DNA of 64,000 bases from Gammaproteobacteria bacterium (GTDB taxonomy: Bacteria; Pseudomonadota; Gammaproteobacteria; Burkholderiales; Burkholderiaceae_B), in NCBI GenBank assembly GCA_030832095.1, contig JAURJT010000002.1:62001-126000 (forward strand), in the 5' to 3' direction. The position numbers and the translations under genes are program-made. The notes beneath the pieces are model-generated. The model made no database searches, was not told the DNA's origin, and worked only from the letters and a program-made list of their open reading frames with translations. Position 1 is the stretch's first letter. The number at the start of each line of letters is the position of its first letter. Positions 1 to 9,031 of the stretch are shown one piece after another.

Positions 1-112
1 TGGGTCAATTAACCCTGCCTCTGCACAGCGACCGTAGCCCTTTAAGTGAAGGGAGCCTTTGAAAGCTTATGTTATGTTGGTTCTTTGGTTAAGTGCTGTG
101 CTGCTAAGTACT

Positions 113-1900
113 CTAAGGAAAATTCTTTCGTTGCGACTCAAAGGCGGTTAGGGGAGGAAACGCTTCGGGGTCGGTTTGGACATCAATCAAAAAAGGGCTA
201 AAGGCGTACTCAGGACGTGAGGACTCTTCGATTGCGGCTTTGAGTTCAGTGAGTGTTGTGACCTTGACGCCTGCGCAGCCGCAGGCTCGTGCGATCGCAA
301 CGTGATCGAGAGGCCCAAAATGACAAACACTAGTGTGCGTGCCAAAGCGACTATGCTCGGCGTTGATTTGAAACCCTAGTACACCGTTGTTTAAGACCAC
401 GATCGTCACACCAACGCCATGTCGCTTGGCCGTCTCCATCTCGGCCCAACAATGAGCAAAGCCACCATCTCCGGTTAAGCAGATGACTCGTTTTGCAGGT
501 GCGGCAATTTTTGCGCCAATTGCCATCGGAAATCCCCAACCGAGACCGGCGATGCCACGCGGCGTTAGCACACGCATCCCAGCGGTGACAGACTTGATAT
601 ATTGAACTAACCAGATCGAGGAATAGCTTGCATCAGCGACCCAGGCGATCGGGCCCTTAATGGTGTCTAGCGTACGCACCACTAGTTCAGGGTGTAGGTG
701 CCCCTCAATTGAATCGGCCTCGGTATTGCGCTCGAGTTCGTGAGCTTGATGGGCTTTTTGAATGAGCTCGCGTAGCGCGTTTGTTCGCACGGTCAAATCA
801 ATGGCTTGTGTCTCACAATAACGCTTGAGCGAGGCTGTCAGTGCGGTGAGGGTCTCTCGTGCATCGCCCAGTAATCGTACGGCTGGATAGTTGCGCCCTA
901 GCTCTTCAGGGTCAATATCGATTTGTGCGAACGTTGCCGACGTTGGAAAAAGTGTCCAACCTGCGGTGCCATTTTCATTGGTTCGAGTGCCGATAAAAAT
1001 AATCAGATCGGCGTTGTTTATGTACTCTTTGAAAAATTTTGTTGGAGCCCGCGTACCCATGGTGTTCCCAATCACTCCAATTGAAAGGGGGTGAGTTTCG
1101 TCGATCAGTCCTTTTCCCATATTGGTGGTGGCAACAGGGATACCCGCCACGTGTTGAAGTGCGGCGAGTGCTTGTGCCGCATCTGAATGATGAGCGCCGC
1201 CGCCTGCAACCATCAATGGTTGTCGGGCGCTTGCGATCATCAGCGCGAGTTTGTCAATCAGCGGGGCTGGTGCAAGTGATCGATCAGCAGGGTAAGCACC
1301 AAAAGCATCGCTGTAATTTTGTGGCTGTACCACAAATGGTGTTGAGGCCTCGGTCAAGATATCTGGGGCAATCAACAAGACGACTGGGCCGGGTCGCCCG
1401 CTTGTAGCGATCTGAATTGCACGCTCGACATACTCACCGGCTCGGCTCGCTAGGTTGATTCTTTTTACCCATTTCGCGCAACTAGAAAACAGCGTCTCAT
1501 GATCGAATTCTTGGAAGGCATTTTTGTCGGCGGTGGCGCGTGGTACCTCTTGGACAATCGCCAGAATCGGCACCGAAGCTTTGGTCGCTTCGGCGAGCCC
1601 CGCGACTAACAGAGCTGCGGCAGGGCCATTTTGTGCTGTGATGACAGAGATTTTTCGGCTTTGTCTTGCGGCGCCATCGGCCATCGCGATCCCGGCGTTT
1701 TCAGTTCTGTAGCCGATTTGTCGGATCCCGGCTTTTTCAGCGGCGAGAAACAAGGCAGTGGGGCAGCTTTGACCGTAAATCTCTGTCACACCCGCGGCAA
1801 CGAGTACGTCGACGATGGCGTGAGCCGCACGGTAGCCGTCAAGATTTTGTCTTTCCCAAGTTCCCTTGGGTGAAGAACTTGAGGTGCTCTTGTTTTGCAT
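113..1900 (-). CDS. Thiamine pyrophosphate-dependent enzyme, acetolactate synthase (IlvB)-like
   Basis: This is a three-domain ThDP enzyme of about 595 residues, the usual size for acetolactate synthase or benzoylformate decarboxylase relatives. The N-terminal PYR domain carries the cofactor-activating glutamate (RTENAG, E67). The C-terminal PP domain has the ThDP/Mg motif beginning GDGG (G477-G480) and ending in NN about 25 residues later. I chose the ATG at 1900 because a start at 1954 would run into the upstream VOC gene and add a tail with no domain character. It is last in a run of four genes (threonine aldolase, Bug protein, VOC protein, this enzyme), so it probably decarboxylates or condenses a 2-oxo acid in a small catabolic pathway. 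No FAD-specific or regulatory subunit is nearby, so I do not call it biosynthetic IlvB. Confidence 0.8.
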   Translation of the reverse strand: MQNKSTSSSSPKGTWERQNLDGYRAAHAIVDVLVAAGVTEIYGQSCPTALFLAAEKAGIRQIGYRTENAGIAMADGAARQSRKISVITAQNGPAAALLVAGLAEATKASVPILAIVQEVPRATADKNAFQEFDHETLFSSCAKWVKRINLASRAGEYVERAIQIATSGRPGPVVLLIAPDILTEASTPFVVQPQNYSDAFGAYPADRSLAPAPLIDKLALMIASARQPLMVAGGGAHHSDAAQALAALQHVAGIPVATTNMGKGLIDETHPLSIGVIGNTMGTRAPTKFFKEYINNADLIIFIGTRTNENGTAGWTLFPTSATFAQIDIDPEELGRNYPAVRLLGDARETLTALTASLKRYCETQAIDLTVRTNALRELIQKAHQAHELERNTEADSIEGHLHPELVVRTLDTIKGPIAWVADASYSSIWLVQYIKSVTAGMRVLTPRGIAGLGWGFPMAIGAKIAAPAKRVICLTGDGGFAHCWAEMETAKRHGVGVTIVVLNNGVLGFQINAEHSRFGTHTSVCHFGPLDHVAIARACGCAGVKVTTLTELKAAIEESSRPEYAFSPFLIDVQTDPEAFPPLTAFESQRKNFP

Positions 1901-1923
1901 GTCAGTTTTCGCGAGGATGCAAT

Positions 1924-2331
1924 TTACTTGTGGTAATCGACGTTGCCTGGCCAAGGTTCTTCTGAGATATCAAAGACCATCCCTTCAAAGCCGCGAAATT
2001 TGTCGGGTCGTTTACGGTCTGCGAGGGGGGCCAGATCCATTTCATCAACGTAGGGCACGCCACCTAGTTTTTCGACCATATCGACACAATGGTCTGCCTG
2101 GTCTGTGAAGACGCCAAAATGATGTAGGCCGACATAATCCATGCCTTTGCCAAGTTGGTCGGTTTTAAACTTTAAGAGTGCGATATTGAGCACGCCATCG
2201 GTCAAAAAATATCCACTCGCTCGTTCGTTATCCATGTACTTGAGCTCTTTAAAGCCAAACACCTTCGTGTAAAACTCTAAGGCTTTTGCTGGGTCTTGCG
2301 TGGCAATAACGAGATGACGTAACTGAGACAT
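1924..2331 (-). CDS. VOC (glyoxalase/bleomycin resistance) family protein
   Basis: This is a 135-residue vicinal-oxygen-chelate fold protein. It opens with the family pattern LRHLVIATQDPAKALEFYT, and the second half has HHFGVF and a late EGMVFDI segment, which fit metal-binding His and Glu positions. The family includes glyoxalase I, extradiol dioxygenases and methylmalonyl-CoA epimerase, and the sequence does not decide between them. It lies 50 bp after the Bug gene and just before the TPP enzyme, so all are probably on one transcript. A dioxygenase or isomerase step in that pathway is an inference from context. Confidence 0.75.
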   Translation of the reverse strand: MSQLRHLVIATQDPAKALEFYTKVFGFKELKYMDNERASGYFLTDGVLNIALLKFKTDQLGKGMDYVGLHHFGVFTDQADHCVDMVEKLGGVPYVDEMDLAPLADRKRPDKFRGFEGMVFDISEEPWPGNVDYHK

Positions 2332-2381
2332 ATGCCTACTCCTACTCGAGGTGTGGTGAAAAATATTTTTAAGACAACTGA

Positions 2382-3359
2382 CTATTCAGGGCGTATTCCT
2401 GCCGAGCGAACTAACTCACCAATCCGCACCGCTTCTCGCTCAATAAACTCGCTAAATTCTACAGGGGTGTTGGGTAACACTTCATTGCCTTGATCGACGA
2501 GTTGTTTGCGAAAGCTAGGCTCCTCTAGCACCTTACGCAGTGCCGTATTCAATTGTGTAAGCCGCGCTGGTGCCAGACCGGACGGCGCAAACAAACCAAG
2601 CCAAGTTGTCAATTCAAAACCGGGAAGGGTTTCGGCGATGGTGGGGACATCAGGTAACGCCGGTTGCCGCTCTCGGCTGCCGACGCCAAGAGGCTTAAGC
2701 TTACCGGCGCGGATCAGCGAGAGCGAAGTGGGTGGGGTGTCAAAGTAAGCGGCGAGGCGACCCCCGATTAGATCGGGAACAATCTGCGAACTGCCGCGAT
2801 AGGGCACGTGTGCCAAATCGATCTTTGCCATATTTGCGAGCATGACCAGGCCTAGGTGTGAAGCAGAACCGTTACCGCTTGAGCCAACATTGAGCGGTGT
2901 TTGCGAGGCCTTGGCCATCGCGACGATATCGGCAACGGTATTAGCAGGGCTTGCGGTAGACACCACCAACATCATTGGAGTCTGTGCGATCTTACCAATT
3001 GGTTGAAAGCCGCGAACGATATCAAAGGGTAGGTTTGGGTATAGAAACCGATTGACCACTTGTGTAGCAGTGTTGCCAAGTAGCAATGTATAGCCATCGG
3101 GCTTGGCTTGTGCCACAAATTGCAGGGCGATCGTACCATTGCCGCCAGAGCGATTTTCAACAATGACCGGTTGTTTGACGAGAGCCTCGAGTCGCACACC
3201 GACTAGTCGCGCCAGGACATCTGCGATCCCACCTGTTGCATAGGGCACCACAATCTTGATAGGTTCGCTTGGAAACTCGTCTGCACGAGCCGTTAAGCAG
3301 AGAAGTAACGCGAACGACCCGAGACAGCGTAACAATAGATTTTTTTTCATCTTGCTCAT
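2382..3359 (-). CDS. Bug/TctC-family periplasmic solute-binding protein
   Basis: This 325-residue protein has a signal peptide (basic start MSKMKKNL, hydrophobic core, cleavage near ARADEFP). The Bug family blocks are all present: the phosphate-like loop PYATGGIADVLAR, the GNGTIALQ and DGYTLLL segments, NVGSSGNGSASHL, and HVPYRGSSQIVPDLIGG. Family members bind carboxylates such as citrate, succinate, nicotinate or amino acids for tripartite tricarboxylate transporters or for signalling. Its start codon overlaps the stop of the threonine aldolase gene by 4 bp (ATGA), so the two are translationally coupled. No TctA or TctB membrane subunit is nearby, which is normal for orphan Bug genes. The ligand cannot be read from the sequence. 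Confidence 0.9.
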   Translation of the reverse strand: MSKMKKNLLLRCLGSFALLLCLTARADEFPSEPIKIVVPYATGGIADVLARLVGVRLEALVKQPVIVENRSGGNGTIALQFVAQAKPDGYTLLLGNTATQVVNRFLYPNLPFDIVRGFQPIGKIAQTPMMLVVSTASPANTVADIVAMAKASQTPLNVGSSGNGSASHLGLVMLANMAKIDLAHVPYRGSSQIVPDLIGGRLAAYFDTPPTSLSLIRAGKLKPLGVGSRERQPALPDVPTIAETLPGFELTTWLGLFAPSGLAPARLTQLNTALRKVLEEPSFRKQLVDQGNEVLPNTPVEFSEFIEREAVRIGELVRSAGIRPE

Positions 3360-4405
3360 CCTCTTGGAGATTGTTTAATGAGTGCAATCAACCGGGTCGT
3401 TTCTTCTGTGGTGGTATCCCAGCGGCATACCAAACGAAACATATTTGGTGCCCGGCGATAAAACAAAACGCCTTGAGCGATGAGATGATCAACGGCTTTA
3501 GGGTGCATTTCAACAAACAGTTCGTTGGCCTGTACCGGCGCCAGTAGTTTGACGCCCTCTAGGTGTGCGATGCCTTGCGCAACCGTTAAGGCAGCCGCGT
3601 TAGATTGGCCAGCCAAACGTAGCCAAAGATCATCTTGCACATACGCTAACACCTGTGCTGAGGCGAAGCGCATCTTTGACCAGATCATGCCAGCGCGGCG
3701 TAAGTGGAAACCCATTTTTTTTGCGATGTCAGGGTTGAAGACCACGATCGCATCGGTTAGCAAGCCACCGTTTTTTGTCACGCCAAACGACAAAATATCG
3801 ACGCCTGCTTTCCAGGTGAGTTCAGCTGGGGTGCAGCCAAGGGTGGCGACGGCATTGGCAAACCGCGCGCCATCCATATGCATCGTGAGGCCGTGCGCGC
3901 GGGCAACCTGACCTAACGCGGCAACTTCTGAGACCGAATATATGGCACCCATATCGGTTGCCTGCACAAGGTTGACCGCCTCGGGTTGGTTTTTGTGTGC
4001 TTGCCCTTTGCCGGCGGTGCTAACTGCCGCATCGAGCGCCAAGGGGTCGATCTTGCCGTCAACGCCGTGCACCGGCGAGACTTTCAGGCCGCTACCGAAA
4101 AAACTGGTGGCATTGCACTCTGACGTATTGATGTGCGCTTCAGGGCTGCAATACACGGCACCAAAGGGGCTGCCAACTGCGGCGAGGGCCAAGGCGTTTG
4201 CGCCGGTACCGGTTGGCACCGGAAATACCTGCACCGGATGTTCGAACAGCTGACTAAAGCGCGTCTGCAGTTGCTTGGTGAGTGCATCGCCACCGTATCC
4301 CAAGACCGACCCTTCGTTGGCCGAGACAAGCGCCTGAATCAGTTCGGGCGCTGCGCGCCCACAATTGTCGCTGCGAAACTCTAAGTCGGTCATATTGATA
4401 CTCAA
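3356..4405 (-). CDS. ltaE: Low-specificity L-threonine aldolase
   Basis: This is a 349-residue PLP fold-type I enzyme that cleaves threonine or allo-threonine (and related beta-hydroxy amino acids) to glycine and an aldehyde. The N-terminal FRSDNCGRAAPELIQAL resembles the family start, HMDGARFANA carries the PLP-aspartate, and DILSFGVTKNGGLL carries the Schiff-base lysine. The length fits the shorter proteobacterial LtaE form. It is the first gene of a minus-strand run and overlaps the next gene by 4 bp. The physiological substrate may be another beta-hydroxy amino acid, given the TPP and VOC partners. Confidence 0.88.
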   Translation of the reverse strand: MSINMTDLEFRSDNCGRAAPELIQALVSANEGSVLGYGGDALTKQLQTRFSQLFEHPVQVFPVPTGTGANALALAAVGSPFGAVYCSPEAHINTSECNATSFFGSGLKVSPVHGVDGKIDPLALDAAVSTAGKGQAHKNQPEAVNLVQATDMGAIYSVSEVAALGQVARAHGLTMHMDGARFANAVATLGCTPAELTWKAGVDILSFGVTKNGGLLTDAIVVFNPDIAKKMGFHLRRAGMIWSKMRFASAQVLAYVQDDLWLRLAGQSNAAALTVAQGIAHLEGVKLLAPVQANELFVEMHPKAVDHLIAQGVLFYRRAPNMFRLVCRWDTTTEETTRLIALIKQSPRG

Positions 4406-4434
4406 CCTTTGTTTAGGTGTACGGGGGATGCTCG

Positions 4435-6294
4435 CTAAATCGCAATCTGTGTTCCTAACTCGACAACACGGTTTGCAGGCAGCTTGAAAAAGTCGGTGGC
4501 GCTTGTCGCGTTTTTAGACATGAGTCTAAAGACATGCGCGCGCCAAGGCGTGAAGCGACTTTTTGTCGTGCGCACAACCGTTTCGCGCGCTAAATAAAAG
4601 GTGGTAGACATCATGTCAAACGTCATACCGTGGGCTTCGCACAATTTGAGTGCCCGAGGCACGTCAGGATTTTGCATAAAACCGTAAGTGACAATGACTC
4701 GACTAAAGTTTTTACCTAAATCTTGGGTCTCAACTTGCTTTGAAACTTTGACAAACGGTTTATCTGCAGTTTTGATGGTCATTAACACCACGCGCTCGTG
4801 CAAGATCTGGTTGTGTTTGAGGTTGTGCAACAGCGCCGACGGCACGCCATCTGGCGAGCTCGTCATAAACACAGCTGTACCACTAACGCGATGTACATCG
4901 TTGGTAAATTCAATGAACGACTCAATCGGCATACTGCCTGAAGCTGTCTCTTCGTTGACCAGTTTGCGACCGCGTCGCCAGGTCGTGAGCACGGTAAACG
5001 ACACCACACCTACGACAAGCGGAAACCAACCGCCATCAGGAATTTTGATTGCATTGGCAGCGAAAAAAGCCACATCGATGACCAGCAAAGAGCCCGCCAC
5101 CAAGAACACAAATATCCAGTGCCAGCGCCATAACAGACGCATGACGAAGGCGATGAGTATGGTGTCGATCAGCATCGTACCCGTCACTGCGATGCCATAG
5201 GCTGCCGCTAAGTTGGACGAGGATTTAAAGCCGATGACCAGTGCGACAACCGCAATGTAGAGAGTCCAGTTGGTGAAAGGCACATAAATTTGGCCTTCTT
5301 CTTTGCCAGAGGTATGGATGATTCCCATGCGTGGTAGCAGGCCCATTTGAACGGCCTGGCGCGCGACTGAAAACGCGCCCGAAATCACGGCCTGAGAGGC
5401 GATCACGGTGGCGACCGTTGAGAGCGCAATCATGGGGATCAACGCCCACTCTGGCGCCAACATATAAAACGGGTTACGGATGGCTTGGGGGTTGTGCAGC
5501 AGCAGGGCACCCTGTCCAAAATAATTCAACACTAACGCTGGCATCACAAAACCGAACCAAGCCAGCCGAATGGGTGAGCGACCAAAGTGACCCATATCGG
5601 TATAAAGCGCTTCGCCACCGGTGACGGCCAAGACCACCGCAGACAGAGCAAAAAACGCAAGCTTGGGGTATTCGTAAATGAACTGAAGGGCGTAATAAGG
5701 GTTGAGCGCCACTAACACTTCGGGGTGCTTGAAGATCTGGTTGATGCCTAGGCACGCCAACACCGTGAACCACACAATCATGACGGGCCCGAAGAACATG
5801 CCCACTAGGCCAGTGCCGCGCTTTTGAATCATGAACAGACCGGTCAATACGATGACCGTGACTGGAATCACAAATTCTTTAAGGGTAGGTGCGATGATCT
5901 CAAGCCCTTCGACCGCGGATAAGACTGAGATGGCCGGAGTAATCATGCTGTCGCCGTAAAACAAGGCAGCAGCAAAAATGCCCAACATCGTGAGAAACCA
6001 AGAGAGCCAGGCCGGATTTTGCCGCGAGGTAATTAGTGCTAACAGTGCGAGCGAGCCACCTTCACCGCGATTATCGGCGCGCATAATAATTGCGACGTAC
6101 TTAATCGACACTAGGACCATGATGGCCCAAAACACCATTGAGAGCAGGCCAAGGATGTTTTCGGGGGTCAAAGGAATCGGATGATGCCCATTGAAAATTT
6201 CTTTGAGCGCATAAAGCGGACTTGTGCCGATGTCACCAAAGACGACACCGATTGCGCCTATTGCCAAGGCGGGTAGTGCTTTACTATTTTTCAT
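4435..6294 (-). CDS. kup: Low-affinity K+ transport protein Kup
   Basis: This is a 619-residue inner-membrane K+/H+ symporter of the KUP/HAK/KT family. The N-terminal signature [20 protein letters not shown] is intact. About twelve hydrophobic segments fill residues 10-440, and a soluble C-terminal domain of about 170 residues follows. Length matches E. coli Kup (about 620). It is a single gene separated by 115 bp from the Bug gene upstream, with a hairpin in that gap. Nothing appears truncated. Confidence 0.95.
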   Translation of the reverse strand: MKNSKALPALAIGAIGVVFGDIGTSPLYALKEIFNGHHPIPLTPENILGLLSMVFWAIMVLVSIKYVAIIMRADNRGEGGSLALLALITSRQNPAWLSWFLTMLGIFAAALFYGDSMITPAISVLSAVEGLEIIAPTLKEFVIPVTVIVLTGLFMIQKRGTGLVGMFFGPVMIVWFTVLACLGINQIFKHPEVLVALNPYYALQFIYEYPKLAFFALSAVVLAVTGGEALYTDMGHFGRSPIRLAWFGFVMPALVLNYFGQGALLLHNPQAIRNPFYMLAPEWALIPMIALSTVATVIASQAVISGAFSVARQAVQMGLLPRMGIIHTSGKEEGQIYVPFTNWTLYIAVVALVIGFKSSSNLAAAYGIAVTGTMLIDTILIAFVMRLLWRWHWIFVFLVAGSLLVIDVAFFAANAIKIPDGGWFPLVVGVVSFTVLTTWRRGRKLVNEETASGSMPIESFIEFTNDVHRVSGTAVFMTSSPDGVPSALLHNLKHNQILHERVVLMTIKTADKPFVKVSKQVETQDLGKNFSRVIVTYGFMQNPDVPRALKLCEAHGMTFDMMSTTFYLARETVVRTTKSRFTPWRAHVFRLMSKNATSATDFFKLPANRVVELGTQIAI

Positions 6295-6377
6295 TCGATC
6301 GCATTCATTGAGGCTACAGGCATCAATTGTATTGAGTTACTGAAGCTTTGGGGAATACTGGAGGCAAACGGCGATCG

Positions 6378-6402
6378 AGCGACTCGATGAGGTCGAGTCG
6401 CT
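6378..6402 (-). terminator. Hairpin between a Bug gene and kup
   Basis: A perfect 10-bp inverted repeat (AGCGACTCGA / TCGAGTCGCT) with a 5-nt loop lies 8 nt past the stop of the Bug gene on the minus strand. It has no U tract, so it may act as a weak or Rho-assisted terminator or a 3'-end stabiliser. Confidence 0.45.
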
Positions 6403-6409
6403 AAACCAT

Positions 6410-7411
6410 TCAATCTGCCTTTATGTTTCGTTCTTTCACGATCTTCGCCCATTTTTTGGTATCTGACGCGATTTGCTCTGTAAATTGCTCGGGGGTGCTG
6501 GCGATGACTTCAGCGCCCATTTTTTCAAGCTGCCCACGCATCTCGGGTTGCGCCAAGACGGCGGCGATATCAGTATGCAATTTGGCAATCACAGCTTTTG
6601 GAGTTTGAGCGGGTGCGACAAAGCCAAACCAATTGGTGAAGTCGTACCCCGCGACACCCGACTCAGCCACGGTGGGTACATTGGGTAAGACGGGTGAGCG
6701 CTTGGCGCCCAGCACAGCCAACACCTTTAAACGACCTGACTGAATGTGTGGCAACGCTTGCACCAGGCTATCCATGGTGAAGTCGACTTGCCCACCGACT
6801 AAATCGGTAAAGCTCGGGCCGCTGCCTTTGTAAGGTACGTGAGTGAATTGCGTGCCGGTCATGCTGGCGAGCAGTTCAATGGCCAAATGCGGGGCACCAC
6901 CCATCCCTGAAGACGAGTAATTCAGCTTGCCCGGTTTTTGTTTGGCAAGTGCGAGAAGCTCTTGCACATTGTTGGCTGGCATCGAGGGATGTGCCACTAA
7001 AACAAAGGTGACACCAACGACGTTGGTGATTGCGGCGAGATCTTTACTAGGATCAATGTCCATTTTGTACAGATGTGGATTAATCGCCATGTTGCCCAGC
7101 GTGGCGAGCATAATGGTGTAGCCGTTGGGTTCGGCGCGTGCCGCTAAAGCCGTGCCAATGGTGCCACCTGCGCCACCTTTATTCTCGACAATCACAGACT
7201 GCCCCCAGGCTGCGGTTAAACCCTGCGCAACCCGGCGAGCAACGATGTCCGTGCCGCCACCAGGTGGAAATGCCACAATCATTGTGACTGGCTTATTTGG
7301 ATAGCTGCCGGCGGTTGCCTGCGAGGTGGCTGTGTTGGTTTGTTGGGCGAGCGCAGAGTTTGTGAAACAAAAGGCTGCGGCACACAGAGCGAGTTTAAGT
7401 TTTTTCATCAT
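6410..7411 (-). CDS. Bug/TctC-family periplasmic solute-binding protein
   Basis: This 333-residue protein has an N-terminal signal peptide (MMKKLKLALCAAAFCF, cleavage near ALAQQ). Bug blocks include IVAFPPGGGTDIVARRVA, GGAGGTIGTALAA, NYSSSGMGGAPHLA and THVPYKGSGPSFTDLVGG. It is monocistronic by spacing. It is more like the Bug proteins at 48461 and 31738 than the one at 2382, since it has the PPGGGTD version of the ligand loop. The loop aspartate and the following carboxylate-binding region are intact. The ligand is unknown. Confidence 0.9.
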   Translation of the reverse strand: MMKKLKLALCAAAFCFTNSALAQQTNTATSQATAGSYPNKPVTMIVAFPPGGGTDIVARRVAQGLTAAWGQSVIVENKGGAGGTIGTALAARAEPNGYTIMLATLGNMAINPHLYKMDIDPSKDLAAITNVVGVTFVLVAHPSMPANNVQELLALAKQKPGKLNYSSSGMGGAPHLAIELLASMTGTQFTHVPYKGSGPSFTDLVGGQVDFTMDSLVQALPHIQSGRLKVLAVLGAKRSPVLPNVPTVAESGVAGYDFTNWFGFVAPAQTPKAVIAKLHTDIAAVLAQPEMRGQLEKMGAEVIASTPEQFTEQIASDTKKWAKIVKERNIKAD

Positions 7412-7521
7412 TGTCTCTAAAAAGCTTTGTTGAACGACGTAACGTTATCTTCGGTCTTAAGCCATACCAAGCGACCCTAGATTTTTTTAAGCGCAGCTGT
7501 AGTCGCTTACACCCGTTGGCA

Positions 7522-7809
7522 CTACGCCATTTGCGTTTGCAAAAACTTCTTGGCAGTGTCTTGATCAAGCAAAGGATAGACATCCATGTGTGCAGGAACA
7601 ATATCGCCCCATTCGTTCATTAAACGGTGCAAGGTTTCGGTTGAGTCGACATTAAATAGCGCAACTGCGCCACGGCCAACCCGTGCGTGCACCGAGACGG
7701 CCAAGCCTGACTCAAGCAGAGGATTCATCCAATCCCAGTAGCTATGGCGCGTGCTCGCCATTGAAGTTGGTTTTTCGGGGCGAGGGGTGCTAATGACTAA
7801 GAACAGCAT
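7522..7809 (-). CDS. Small dimeric alpha/beta-barrel protein, muconolactone isomerase-like
   Basis: This is a 95-residue protein starting MLFLVIST, the opening of the muconolactone delta-isomerase/YciI-like ferredoxin-fold group. The central AVALFNVDSTETLHRLM and the terminal DVYPLLD fit the second beta-alpha-beta unit. I start it at 7809 because a GGAG sequence lies just upstream and the longer reading to 7896 adds a basic tail unlike the family. Many such proteins are uncharacterised and lack the isomerase residues, so I claim only the fold. The next gene on this strand upstream is the allantoinase-like gene. Confidence 0.6.
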   Translation of the reverse strand: MLFLVISTPRPEKPTSMASTRHSYWDWMNPLLESGLAVSVHARVGRGAVALFNVDSTETLHRLMNEWGDIVPAHMDVYPLLDQDTAKKFLQTQMA

Positions 7810-7952
7810 GGGGGGGTCTCCGGGGCGATGACGCCTAGTTTTTTGTTGAAATATTTCAGGTAGTGATTGCCGCGCTGTCACGCGGCAGTAGGGCATTTAG
7901 TCTACTGTATCTTGATTCACTCAATAAGTTGTGGTGACTAGGTTGTGATGAC

Positions 7953-8900
7953 CTAAGCAGGATGCTGTGATTTCCAGTGCCTCGCAATATCGATACGACG
8001 ACAGACCCAAACGCGATCGTGTTTGGCGACGTGATCCAAAAATCGCTGTAGCGCAATGAAACGACCAGGGCGCCCTAGAATGCGGCAGTGCATGCCGACC
8101 GACATCATTTTTGGGGTCTCATTGCCCTCGGCATACAGCACGTCAAAGGTATCGCGTAAGTATTCAAAAAAATGTTGAGCAGTGTTAAATCCTTGTGGCG
8201 TGGCGAACCGCATATCGTTTGAATCGAGCGTATACGGAACAACCAGTTGATTAATGGTTGAACCATCAGTTTTAGTCACTGGCGTATAAAACGGTAAGTC
8301 GTCACCGTAGTTGTCGCTGTCGTACTCAAAGCCACCGTGATCGGCGACCAGGCGTCGCGTGTTGGGGCTGTCGCGCCCGGTGTACCAACCCAGTGGCCAT
8401 TGGCCTTTTGTGATCTCTTTAAGCATGACGGTGGCAGCTTGCATATGCTCGCGCTCGGTCGCTTCATCCATGCCTTGGTAATGCAACCAGCGCAGGCCAT
8501 GCGAGGCGATTTCGTGCTTTTGTTCAAGCAAGGCTGCGGTGAGTTCGGGGTGACGTTTTAACGCGAGTGTGACACCAAAGACGGTAAGCGGCAGTTTGCG
8601 ACGTTCAAATTCGCGCAAGATCCGCCAAGCGCCCGCGCGTGAACCGTATTCGTAGATGGATTCCATGCTCATGTGTCGCGCGGAATAGCTTTCGGCACCA
8701 ACGATTTCAGACAGAAACCGCTCTGAACCCGGGTCGCCGTCGAGCACGGTATTTTCAGCACCTTCTTCGTAATTCAATACAAACTGAAGGGCAATTTTGG
8801 CTTTGCCGGGCCAATTGGCTTGCGGCGGTTGCGCACCGTAGCCAACGAGGTCGCGTGGGTAGTGTGATGAGTAGGCGGGCTGAGCAAAGGGGTTGGGCAT
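7953..8900 (-). CDS. Polysaccharide deacetylase-fold amidohydrolase, allantoinase PuuE-like
   Basis: This 315-residue NodB-fold protein opens with PRDLVGYGAQPPQANWPGKAKIA and has the QFVLNYEEGAE strand found in the PuuE/cytosine deacetylase-like group. EIASHGLRWLHY supplies the metal-binding histidines, and GWYTGRDSPNTRRL is typical of PuuE-type allantoinases, which open allantoin to allantoate without the cyclic amidohydrolase fold. An amidase gene is divergent from it (132 bp away), which supports use of amides or ureides as nitrogen source. No other purine-degradation gene is in the window, so the exact substrate remains inferred. Confidence 0.75.
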   Translation of the reverse strand: MPNPFAQPAYSSHYPRDLVGYGAQPPQANWPGKAKIALQFVLNYEEGAENTVLDGDPGSERFLSEIVGAESYSARHMSMESIYEYGSRAGAWRILREFERRKLPLTVFGVTLALKRHPELTAALLEQKHEIASHGLRWLHYQGMDEATEREHMQAATVMLKEITKGQWPLGWYTGRDSPNTRRLVADHGGFEYDSDNYGDDLPFYTPVTKTDGSTINQLVVPYTLDSNDMRFATPQGFNTAQHFFEYLRDTFDVLYAEGNETPKMMSVGMHCRILGRPGRFIALQRFLDHVAKHDRVWVCRRIDIARHWKSQHPA

Positions 8901-9031
8901 ATTGGTTTTGTAAAAAATTAGAAGACGAGTTCAAGAATATGATTAAGATCATGACAGCAGTAGGTAACAATCGTCAATGAAACTCTGCTGTAAGTATAAA
9001 TTGGCATGAATCTTGCCTCAATGGACACAAC